A stretch of 64,000 nt of DNA, taken from Notolepis coatsorum (taxonomy: Eukaryota; Chordata; Actinopteri; Aulopiformes; Paralepididae). The stretch lies in assembly GCA_963971535.1 (NCBI GenBank), contig OZ020592.1, positions 125,581,937-125,645,936 of the forward strand, read 5' to 3'. The translations under genes and the position numbers were made by a program. The number at the start of each line of letters is the position of its first letter. Position 1 is the first letter of the stretch. Under the pieces are notes generated by a model, which made no database searches, was not told the DNA's origin, and worked only from the letters and a program-made list of their open reading frames with translations. Shown here piece by piece: positions 56,044 to 64,000 of this stretch.

Positions 56044-56386
56044 CTGCAGAGGGCTTCTGTGTTATCCGACCAGTCTCCAACTTATGAGTCCACCACCTCC
56101 ACCTCCACCCCTCGGATGGTGATGGGAATCGGGGGGGGCCTCTTCTTGCCCCTCCGGAAGTCCACCACCAGCTCCTTGGTCTTACTGGTGTTGAGTTGGA
56201 GGTGGTTGCTGTCGCTCCACCCCACAAAGCTCTCCACCAGGGCTCTGTACTCCTCCTCATCATCGTCGGTGATGTAGCTTACGATGGAGGAGTCGTCTGA
56301 GAACTTCTGCAGGTGGCACCCGCTTGAGTTGCGGCAGAAGTCTGAGGTATAGAGGGTGAAGAGGAAGGGTGACAGCTAGGGCTGCA
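56044..56386 (-). pseudogene. LINE piece 4: RT palm
   Basis: The minus strand reads LSPFLFTLYTSDFCRNSSGC, KFSDDSSIVSYI (equivalent of the FADD catalytic motif) and KTKELVVDFRKGKKRPPPIP, then a frame-breaking deletion near VDS. It is part of the CR1/Rex-like LINE between two hAT insertions. Confidence 0.85.
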
Positions 56387-57549
56387 ACTAATGACTAATT
56401 TGGTAGTCGACTAATCTGCCGATTATTTTTTCGATTAGTCGACTAATCGAAAACCAATGTAAACAACAACAAACAAAGGATTTTTTTTTTTTTTTTTATT
56501 ACCTATCTTTGTGAAAGTGGCTTCTCAGCTCTGGTCCAGCTGAAGACAGAGCAGAGGAACAGATTGGACATTGAGCATGACCTCAGAGTTGCTTGTCTAC
56601 CATCACCCCAGACTTTGAGACTCTTGTCAGGACCAAACAACAACATCATAACATGATGATCCCATAGCAAATTAAAATAATGACTCATGAAACATTTGAA
56701 TTTGGATCTTTAAGCCACTTTAAATGAAAATGTATTTGAAGAACAATACAGCAATCACTCATAACAAGATAAATAAATTAAATAATACAAATTAAAATGG
56801 AAGTGTACTTTAAATAACTTTTGTTTGCTGTGTGTGAGAGGAGTCCGTGTGTGTGTGTATGTGTGTGTGTCTTACTCTGATCGCTGTGTGAGTGAGAGGA
56901 GTGTGTACTGTGTAATTTGTGTGTGTGTCTTACTCTGATCGCTGTGTGAGTGAGAGGTGTGTACTGTGTAATTTGTGTATGTGTGTGTGTCTTACTCTGA
57001 TCGCTGTGTGTGAGAGAGAGGAGTGTGAATGTGTGTGTGTCTTACTCTGATCGCTGTGTGTGAGAGAGAGGAGTGTGAATGTGTGTGTGTCTTACTCTGA
57101 TCGCTGTGTGTGAGAGAGAGGAGTGTGAATGTGTGTGTGTCTTACTCTGATCGCTGTGTGTGAGTGAGAGGAGTGTGTATGTGTGTGTGTCTTACTCTGA
57201 TCGCTGTGTGTGAGTGAGAGGAGTGTGTATGTGTGTGTCTTACTCCGATCGCTGTGTGTGAGTGAGAGGAGTGCGTGTGTAATGTATTGTGTGTCTAGTC
57301 TGATCATCATCTCCTGCAGGGGAACAATGTTTTCAATGTCCAAAATTTGCTATGGGATCATCATGTTATGATGTTGTCTGGAACCCTGAGAAGCCACTCT
57401 CACAAAGATAGGTAGTGCAAAAAAAAAAAAAAAATTAAATAATTTTTTTTTTTTTTTTTTTTTTAATGACTAATTGACGCAACAATTTCTCGTCGACGAT
57501 TTTTTATAATCGACATCGTCGATTATGTCGACTAATCGTTGCAGCCCTA
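56387..57549. mobile_element. hAT element with TAGGGCTGCAACTAATGAC ends
   Basis: It is flanked by a perfect duplication, GTGACAGC at 56379-56386 and 57550-57557. It contains a transposase C-terminus (56501-56656), an inverted partial copy of that region at about 57335-57415, and a TG-rich minisatellite of about 50 bp (GTCTTACTCTGATCGCTGTG) at 56826-57290. Confidence 0.93.
56501..56656 (+). pseudogene. hAT transposase C-terminal fragment
   Basis: It reads TYLCESGFSALVQLKTEQRN then RLDIEHDLRVACLPSPQTLR and a stop. This is the conserved hAT dimerisation tail (CESGFS…K…R.RL….DLRVA). Only the last 51 codons survive. Confidence 0.85.
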
Positions 57550-57557
57550 GTGACAGC

Positions 57558-57731
57558 ACAGTTCCTTGGGGGGCGCCGGTGTTGCTCACCAGTACGTCAG
57601 ACTGACTGTCCTTTTAGTCTGACGTACTGCGGCCTCTCAGTGAGGTAGTCCTTGATCCAGGCCACCAAGCCGTGCTCCAGCTGCATCGCAGAGAGCTTCT
57701 CCGCTAGCAGTGACGGCTGGATGGTGTTGAA
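57558..57731 (-). pseudogene. LINE piece 3: RT region
   Basis: The minus strand reads FNTIQPSLLAEKLSAMQLEH then GLVAWIKDYLTERPQYVRLK. This is the segment just after RT motif A in CR1/Rex-type LINEs (FDTIQPHLL…L..WI..FLT.RPQ.V.L). Confidence 0.85.
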
Positions 57732-58420
57732 GGGCTGGGCGATATGGAAAAAAATCATATCGCGATAACGATATGATAATGTTATCATATTTCTCTATAT
57801 CGATAATTATCGAATTGTTATAAGTATAATTTTTTTTATTTATTTTTTTAACAACAGATGTATGTTTATTTTGCAGCAATTCTTTGTCATTGCCGCCATC
57901 TTTAGTGTTACATCCCCTCACACTCCAGTTCTCAGGCTGCAGCTGGTTTAAAAGCGAAAGTAAACCGGCTTCTCTGCTGGCTGTGGCTCCAGGGGAGTTG
58001 AACAGTTCTGGCTCTGCTAGTTTATTTTCGATCTTTTGGCGCTTTTTTGGTGGACAAACCACCGCACATGTGCACCGTGACTCGTGACTGGAGTCTAGTT
58101 CTGCTAGCACACATAGCCTACTGTGTACAGACTGTTTCAAACTGTATTTTAAATTAGAAAGCAAACAAAATAAATGGACAAGAGAAAAATAAATCTCAAT
58201 TTGGTCAGTATTGTCATTAACAAGCAAAGCCATTACTTTAAGTTGCAGGCAAGAAAGACAAGTCTGTCCACTGTCTCTGGTTTTAAAACTGCCCTGTTGC
58301 AGGTCACAAAAAAAACTATATATATATATATATATTAAAAAAAAAATTATTTCGATATTCGATATCGATTATTAAAATATATCGCGATATTTATCGTTAT
58401 CGTTATATCGCCTAGCCCTA
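57732..58420. mobile_element. hAT MITE, inverted copy of 26039-26720
   Basis: It inserted at GTTGAAGG (about 57726-57733 and 58421-58428) in the LINE. The left end GGGCTGGGCGATATGG lacks a base or two; the right end is …TATATCGCCTAGCCCTA. The interior matches 26039-26720 in reverse, including CTTTTGGCGCTTTTTTGGTG. Confidence 0.88.
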
Positions 58421-58880
58421 GTTGAAGGCGCTGGAGAAATCAAAGAACATAATCCTCACTGAGCTGCGCAGCTTCTCCAGGTGCGTGTATGCTCTGTGGA
58501 GCATGTAGATGATGGCGTCCTCCACCCCGATGTTTGCCTGGTATGCAAACTGCAGGGGGTCGAGGGAGTCACGCACCAGGGGCTTGAGGTGTTACAGGAC
58601 CAGTCTCTCAAACGTCTTCATGACGTGTGACGTCAGAGCGACTGGCCTGTAGTCGTTGAGGGTGCTGGGTCGTCCCTTCTTGGGCACCGGGACAATGCAG
58701 GAGGTCTTCCAGAGCTGGGGCACCCTCTCCAGCCTCAGGGAGAGGTTGAAAAGATGTTGAAGCGGTGCTGCCAGCTGCTCCGCACATACTTTGAGCACCC
58801 TGGGATTGGTGTTGTCCGGTCCTCTGGCCTTGTTCACACTAATCCTGGAGAGCTGCCTACTGACCTGGCTGTTAGGCAAA
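58421..58880 (-). pseudogene. LINE piece 2: RT fingers
   Basis: The minus strand reads RISVNKARGPDNTNPRVLKV, LSLRLERVPQLWKTSCIVPV, PKKGRPSTLNDYRPVALTSH and later RIMFFDFSSAFN (motif A). There is a stop after FERLVL. It is clearly the RT fingers region of the same LINE. Confidence 0.87.
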
Positions 58881-59213
58881 GTAAAATATATTGTTGGTTT
58901 CCTGTTGGTTGTCAGTTTGGCCATGGGTAGGTAGGTTTTTTTTTTTTTTTTTTTTTTTTTTATTCTATTCTTTCAAAGGGAATTTCTTTATTTAATTAAA
59001 ATGTTCACAACAACATGGATGCATGTACTCTGCCAGCATGTTTAATATCCATAATACTAAATGTTTGACTAAGATTTCGATGAAACTTTATTCTTTAAAA
59101 AAAAATTGGATTTTTTAATTTTTTTTTATATAAACTCATAAAATATATTGGGTCGCACCTAAATCGGCAGGGTCGGTCGGCAACCGGAAACCAACTATTA
59201 ATTTTGTTAGGCC
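58881..59213. mobile_element. Small MITE, copy 2 (TTGGTTTCC…GGAAACCAA ends)
   Basis: It is homologous to 39852-40143, sharing GCCATGGGTAGGTAGG, GTTCACAACAACATGGATGC and ATCGGCAGGGTCGGTCGG. The ends are the inverted TAGGC…TTGTTGGTTTCC and GGAAACCAAC…GTTAGGCC. It has long T runs. Confidence 0.75.
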
Positions 59214-60310
59214 TTAGTGATCGTCAGGGTTGCTGCTGCTGCTGCTGCTGTTGGGGGTGGGGTGCCGGTGCTGATGGGTGTGGGTGGGTGGGGGGGGGGG
59301 GGGGGTGCTTGGTAGGTGTGATCTGGTGCTGGTGTCGATGGGTGGGGGGAGGGGTGTGGGGAGGCCACTCTGGTCGAATCGGTTGAAGAACGTGTTGAAC
59401 TCGTCTGCACGCTCTTGGGGGCCCTCAACAGCCGTGCCCTGCTGTTTGAACCCAGTGATCTTCCAGACACCCGCCCACACCTCCCTGGTGTTGTTGGCCT
59501 GTAGTCTGCCTTCCAGCCTGTCCTTGTAGCTGTCCTTGGCTGCCCTTAGCTATTTTTTGAGCTCCCTTTGGACAGCCCTGGCCTGCTCAGTGTCCCCTGC
59601 CATGAAGGCCCTCTTTTTCCTGTTTAGCAGGTGTTTAATGTCCTTGCTAATCCAGGGTTTATTGTTTGAAAAGCAGCGTACCTTCTTTGTGGGTACGATG
59701 CTCTCCTCACAGAACCTGATGTAGTCTGTGATGCAGTGGGATAGTCCATCAATGTCATCTCCATGGACCCTCTCAAACATGTCTGTCGACCTGAAACACT
59801 CCCGTAGCTCCTCCTCGACGTCGTCAGACCACTGTGGGACAGACATGGTGGTCGGTGGCTGTCTCTTAATGAGAGGCCTGTATGTAGATACAAGCCTCAC
59901 AAGGTTGTGGTCTGACTGGCCAGGGGGGGGCAGGGAAGTCGCACTGAAAGCCTCCTTCACGTTAGCATACAGGAGGTCCAGTGTTTTGTCCAGGATTCTG
60001 TGAAGCACAGTAGGCTTGCCTCCTTGTACTCACGCTGGTTGTTCATCAGGGCTGAGAGCTCGTCCGTCTTGTTGGCCAGCGATCGCACGTTCCCCATAAC
60101 GACAGAGGGCAGGTAAGGCTTGAATCTCCTGCTATCCTTTCTCCTGTCCCTCACGATCGTGCCAGCTCGATTTCCCCGTCTGCGTATCCTTATGTCGGCT
60201 GGTAGATTCCTCTGTGGCTCTACAACTCTGCCTCGAAAGCAGAGGAGAGCCTCCCGAGAGTACTGCAGCCCGCCAGTGTTGTTGTTGTTGTTGTTGTCGT
60301 TGTTGTCCAT
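59214..60310 (-). pseudogene. LINE piece 1: N-terminus and partial endonuclease
   Basis: It begins at 60310 with an Asn run encoded by (GTT)n, then SVVMGNVRSLANKTDELSAL and ASLLCFTESW. After an internal deletion it resumes with KTLDLLYANVKEAFSAT and GQSDHNLVRL (the SDH endonuclease motif). It ends in KVRCFSNNKPWISKDIKHLL before a stop. A further low-complexity proline/threonine-rich part covers 59214-59480. Confidence 0.85.
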
Positions 60311-60560
60311 TGTTCAGCTGTGCTCGACCGGACTTGCCTAACTCTGCTAACTTCACAGAAGTTGTTAACAATTGCCTTAACTTGGTGTAAAGCAACGCAC
60401 AGTCACTTAGACACCTATTATTAATGTAGTAGAATCACAAAAAGAAATAAGTAAAAAGTAGTAAAACGGGATAAGAAGTATAGGGGGGTGGGAGCTGCTA
60501 TGAAAGGCTGCCACTCACCTCGGCGCCTACAGGAAGATAGTATTGGTTTCAACGAGGGGA

Positions 60561-60676
60561 GGGGTTACAGGTACGGGGTCTGACTATTCGGCGCTATCCA
60601 CGGGAGCGCTGTGCAGCATCGGAGCAGAAGAAATAACGCTGCGTGCCGTAAGCTTATCAATACCAAGTATAGTGAT
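60561..60676. other. Probable LINE 5' leader or intron sequence
   Basis: No frame is recognisable. It ends in the target ATAGTGAT of the next hAT element. Confidence 0.4.
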
Positions 60677-61689
60677 TAGAGCTGCCGCGGTATCGGTATT
60701 ACCGCGGTATCGCTGTTACATCACGCCCACCGCAGAGTTGGGCTGAATACCGCATCACCGCTGTTTTTTATAATGATAATAAAGTACCCTGCTCTCGTTG
60801 GGCTTGCGGCTCTGCAGATATACCCTACTTCTCTGTCGAGGTTCCAAGCGACCCTATTGGGTACCAGAAAAGTCACATGAAACACTGCAGACCACTGATT
60901 GGTCAGAAGAGAGACGCGTCACACGTTGGAGCGTCCTGCAGTGTGTTACCACCAATCGGCAAGCGCGTATTAGGTTTTTACTTCCTGAATGTCAGCCATT
61001 GATCAGAGCTCACAACACGGCTAATACGTTAGCTCCCGCCGGAGACCGGAGTGGATTACCGTCGCTCCTCAGGGGGAACGAGGCATAATGATTTTACTGC
61101 AACAAAATGTTATAATAAAAGCCCTTCGTTCTATACACTTGTCTGATTGAAAACTTTATTAACAGACCGCAGAATGGGTACAACTCGGCACGCTCTGAGC
61201 AAAGAAAGGAACTGAGATATGAATTGAGTAACGCTTGCCTTGCTATGGTCCGGTAAATACGCTGATGTTATTGAACGTGTAACTATATAACGTTAATGCC
61301 ACAAAACGAATGCCTTTGTAATCATAAGTAGTAACGTTTTAATAATAATAATAATAAGAAGAAAGGGTCGGGGGGGTAACCGGCGGGCGCGCCGCTACCA
61401 CCCCTGCCCGCGACAGAGTGAACGGCGCACGACCAGAGGGGAGACTTCGAATCCGTGTTTCACTTTTAATAACTAATGCATGCTTGCCGAATCCCAAACA
61501 ATATTCATGCTGCAAAGTCATCCTCTAAAGATAGACATTTAGACTAGAGGCAGGCTATATGCTATAAAGATTAGACTACAAAAAAAAAATGCATTCAAAC
61601 TTTTTTGTGTGTGCGTTAATAACCGCAGCGGTAGGAAATATTTCGCAAATTTGTGCGGTAAGGAAAACATCAATACCGCGGCAGCTCTA
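60677..61689. mobile_element. hAT element with TAGAGCTGCCGCGGTA ends
   Basis: It is flanked by a perfect duplication, ATAGTGAT at 60669-60676 and 61690-61697. The termini are TAGAGCTGCCGCGGTATCGG and …AATACCGCGGCAGCTCTA. The interior shares CACCAATCGGCAAGCG with the hAT at 9031. It also shares the ATATAACGTTAATGCCACAA block, and holds a reversed LINE tail at 61147-61180. A TTCGAATCC tRNA-like B box lies near 61447. Confidence 0.93.
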
Positions 61690-61697
61690 ATAGTGAT

Positions 61698-61994
61698 TAG
61701 GTTATGCCAAGACGAAGAGGACGTTCGGCAGATGGACTGAAGATGAAAGTTGTTGCGTGTTAGAAAGTTCAGTCAGGCTAGCCATGTCGGCTTAGCTAAA
61801 GGCAGGGACAGCTAACTAGCATTAGCTACGTTATCGAGTGCTAACGTGTGGCAGATAAACTAGGAACAGACTCCCAAGTTCATCCCAACGGGGGGGGGAC
61901 AATATGGACTGGTGAACTTTGTAATCTCCACGGTTGTCTCCTTCCTCTTGGACGTTTGGTGAGTTTTTAATGTAATCTATTCTGTTCCCGCCGT

Positions 61995-61997
<3 letters not shown>
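61698..61997. other. Intron 5, unassigned
   Basis: No coding frame is recognised. It includes GCTAGCC and GCTAACGT motifs and a G run (61890-61898). Confidence 0.45.
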
Positions 61998-62062
<65 letters not shown>

Positions 62063-62081
62063 GTCTCTCTCGCTCTCTCTT

Positions 62082-62176
<95 letters not shown>

Positions 62177-62430
62177 GTCTCTCTCGCGCTCTCTCGCTCT
62201 CTCGCGCTCTCTCGCTCTCTCTTGCTCTCTTGCTCTCTCTCTCTCTTGCTTTCTCTCTCTCTCGCGCTCTCTCTCTTGCTCTCGCTCTCTCTCTCTTGCT
62301 CTCTCTCTCTTGCTCTCTCTCTCGCTCTCTCTCTTGCTCTCTCTCTCTTGCTCTCTCTCGCTCTCTCTCTCTCGGTCTCTCTCGGTCTCTCTCAGTCTCT
62401 CTCTCTCTCTCTCACTCGGTGTGTTGCATC
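61998..62430. repeat. Long (CT)n polypyrimidine tract
   Basis: About 430 bp almost purely C and T on the + strand, (TCTC)n at the left and TCTCTCTCGC or TCTTGC variants at the right. Mirror-symmetric purine/pyrimidine DNA of this kind can form triplex structures. Leu/Ser or Arg/Glu frames across it are artefacts. Confidence 0.97.
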
Positions 62431-62890
62431 ATGCAAGGGTCTGCTCACACTGTGCTCGTGCAGTTTGTGACGTGTGTACTAAGCTTATAGAGTTCGATTC
62501 AAATAAGGCAAAACTGCAAATCTGCATGTCGTGCTTGAAAAACTTACCTGGCTTTAAGCTTGTTTATCAGGTTCCAGGGGTGTTTTATGCATTTTCCCTG
62601 TTACTGCCAGGTGTACGACTGTACAGGTGCATTGCCACTAAGCCTCGGGCAGCGCTATTATTTAAGAATACGTTGACTGTATCATATGCCCAGCCTCGGG
62701 CAGCGCTATTATTTAAGAATATGTTGACTGTATGCCCAGCCTCGGGCAGTGCTATTATTTAAGAATACGTTGACTGTATGCAAATTTTTCTTTTTTATAT
62801 AAAATGTATTATTATTTATTTTTACCTTTTAGGGGGGGGGCCTCGCGTTTAAGTCTTGCACAGGGCCTCGCATTTCTCCCAGACGGAACT
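62431..62890. other. Intron 5 with a 48-bp triple repeat
   Basis: GCCTCGGGCAGCGCTATTAT followed by TTAAGAATACGTTGACTGTAT repeats three times (about 62641, 62693 and 62739). No gene is recognised. Confidence 0.7.
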
Positions 62891-62995
62891 GGTTAGATGT
62901 GTTATGCTAATGAGATGTTGTTTTTATATAGCGTTAGGGGAGGTGTTATGCTAATGAGATGTTTTTATAGTGTTAGGGGAGGTGTTCTCCAGTGT
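62891..62995. repeat. 43-bp minisatellite, part 2
   Basis: GTTATGCTAATGAGATG and GTTAGGGGAGGTGTT units match the diverged right end of the array at 47246-48225. The LINE and its passengers therefore split one array. It ends 113 bp before exon 6. Confidence 0.85.
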
Positions 62996-63108
62996 CAATT
63001 TCAGGCCTGCCCAAAAAATCCTGAACACAAAACTCCACAATTCAGTACGTAGTTCACAGTATTTTCTAACGTGTATAATTACTTAAAGTGATTTCCTGAC
63101 TCCCTCAG

Positions 63109-63221
63109 TGGACTCTGGAGGGGCCAATCTACCCAGGCAGGCAGATGTCTTCCCCGACAGAGACCATTTTGGACGGATTTTCTTCAACCAGGCAAGACTG
63201 TCTTCGGAGGGACTGTCACAG
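63109..63221 (+). CDS. mccc2: mccc2 exon 6
   Basis: 113 nt encoding residues 172-209: [20 protein letters not shown] then [22 protein letters not shown] is the conserved glycine motif of the crotonase-fold carboxyltransferase, and [14 protein letters not shown] is specific to the methylcrotonyl type. The acceptor is CTGACTCCCTCAG and the donor CAG|GTAATACT, phase 0. The gene continues past the window; the family is about 560 residues, so roughly 350 more are expected. Confidence 0.97.
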
Positions 63222-63619
63222 GTAATACTCAAATGTATATGTAAGCTTTAGGTGTGGTAACCTATTGTATTCCTAGGGATTATAAGGGTTTCACTGCCGG
63301 ATTTCCTATTATTATTATTATTATTATTATGATTATCATTATCATCATCATCATCTAATAGTATTTGGTCAAATAATATACAATATGCTAGCTGATAGCA
63401 CAAGGAACCCTTGCTGGTTCCTGGCTGTATATGTACTGGATCTGCCTGGTGTAGGTTAGGGATGCACTGAGTGCAAGTGTGTTTTTGATTTGTTGTAAAC
63501 AAAGACAGAAAATAAACTTCATTCATTCAATTAATAAACTGTATGCCTCACTGTCACTGTGTGGAAGAGACTGGGATCATTCTTTTGTGCAAGGCAACAT
63601 CAGGCTTGACTTAAAACAT
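63222..63619. other. Start of intron 6
   Basis: It contains (ATT)n then (ATC)n microsatellites (63307-63356). The exon 6 donor is not tandemly repeated. No gene is seen. Confidence 0.6.
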
Positions 63620-64000
63620 TACCGTAATTTTCGGACTATAAGCCGCGGCTTTTCCCCCCATTTTTCGACCCTGCGGCTTATATAACGGTGCGGCTAATCT
63701 ATGGATTAACTAGGCGCGCTCCCTCAGCTCTGTGACCGTCGGATCAGACTCTTAAATCTGCTGCAGCAGTGCACGCCTTGCCCCTCCTCCTCCCCCTCAC
63801 AGACCCACGTCAACAAACCATTACGGCAAGAGTCTAGTGTATGAGCAGCTCAGAGCTCCTCTTTCAACATAACTGAAGCATTAAACAAAATTACCCAGTC
63901 AACGAACTATTCACTTTAGTTTATTAATGCATGAGGCGTTGTCTAATGTTATCTAGCTACTGATAGCTCCTGAATTTCATCAGTTTGGCATTCGATTTTG
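63620..64000. mobile_element. DNA transposon cut by the window edge (CCGTAATTTTCGGAC end)
   Basis: It begins ACCGTAATTTTCGGACTATA then AGCCGCGGCTTTT, a terminus that looks like a fish DNA-transposon end. From about 63770 the interior (CCCCTCCTCCTCCCCCTCAC, CAGTCAACGAACTATTCACT, TGAGGCGTTGTCTAATGTTA) resembles the interior of the hAT at 16400-17330, although the termini differ. Confidence 0.6.

Larger units (their letters stand above)
48290..60560 (-). mobile_element. CR1/Rex-like LINE in five pieces
   Basis: One minus-strand LINE whose 3' end (TAAGATAAGATATTCC at 48290) and 5' coding start (about 60310) are separated by four later insertions: 49126-56043, 56387-57549, 57732-58420 and 58881-59213. 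It inserted into the 43-bp minisatellite. The endonuclease is largely deleted and there are several stops. The 5' limit is uncertain, since the leader may extend beyond 60560. Confidence 0.85.

Noticed and set aside
61967..62490. Leu/Ser-rich and Arg/Glu-rich frames
   Set aside because: These are translations of a (CT)n tract.

Overview
The window is animal nuclear DNA, most likely from a ray-finned (teleost) fish. It holds spliced exons with GT-AG borders and a dense nest of hAT-type DNA transposons with perfect 8-bp target duplications. It also holds L1-, L2- and CR1/Rex-like LINEs, tRNA-derived SINEs, a Gypsy LTR element and very long minisatellites. No prokaryotic operon, rRNA gene or genuine tRNA gene is visible. 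The species cannot be named from the sequence alone.

One host gene spans nearly the whole window on the + strand: the 5' part of mccc2, the beta (carboxyltransferase) subunit of mitochondrial 3-methylcrotonyl-CoA carboxylase of leucine breakdown. Six exons (627-758, 27265-27331, 31759-31843, 33117-33218, 37893-38020, 63109-63221) join with matching phases into 627 nt, 209 codons, without a stop. The gene runs off the right edge. Coding sequence is about 1% of the 62.6 kb between start codon and last visible donor; introns 1 and 5 are about 26.5 and 25.1 kb.

Layout: 1-397 is the end of a DNA transposon just upstream of the first exon. Intron 1 (759-27264) holds nested hAT elements, a 10.4-kb element with inverted ends (3783-14172), and a 6.9-kb Gypsy element (18910-25852) that is itself interrupted by a hAT and by a 1.5-kb TIR element carrying a 215-bp satellite. 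Intron 2 (27332-31758) holds TTAA-target DNA transposons, a SINE with a 17-bp target duplication and a small minisatellite. Intron 3 (31844-33116) holds two hAT MITEs and a 47-bp repeat. Intron 4 (33219-37892) and the start of intron 5 hold 21-bp and 26/36-bp arrays broken up by later insertions. The rest of intron 5 is a 7-kb 17-19-bp minisatellite, a 43-bp minisatellite, and a CR1/Rex-like LINE split into five pieces by younger elements. One of these carries a nearly intact L2/CR1-like LINE with a 2A-like peptide motif.

The most unusual observation is that tandem arrays have grown out of the splice junctions of the host gene. The exon 4 acceptor lies in a 47-bp repeat, the exon 4 donor in a 21-bp repeat (about 31 copies) and the exon 5 donor in a 26/36-bp repeat. 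Each unit copies exon edge plus splice signal, so the true sites sit beside many near-identical decoys. In the cases worked out, using a decoy would add an in-frame stop or shift the frame. A second pattern is that hAT elements with different termini share the same internal blocks.
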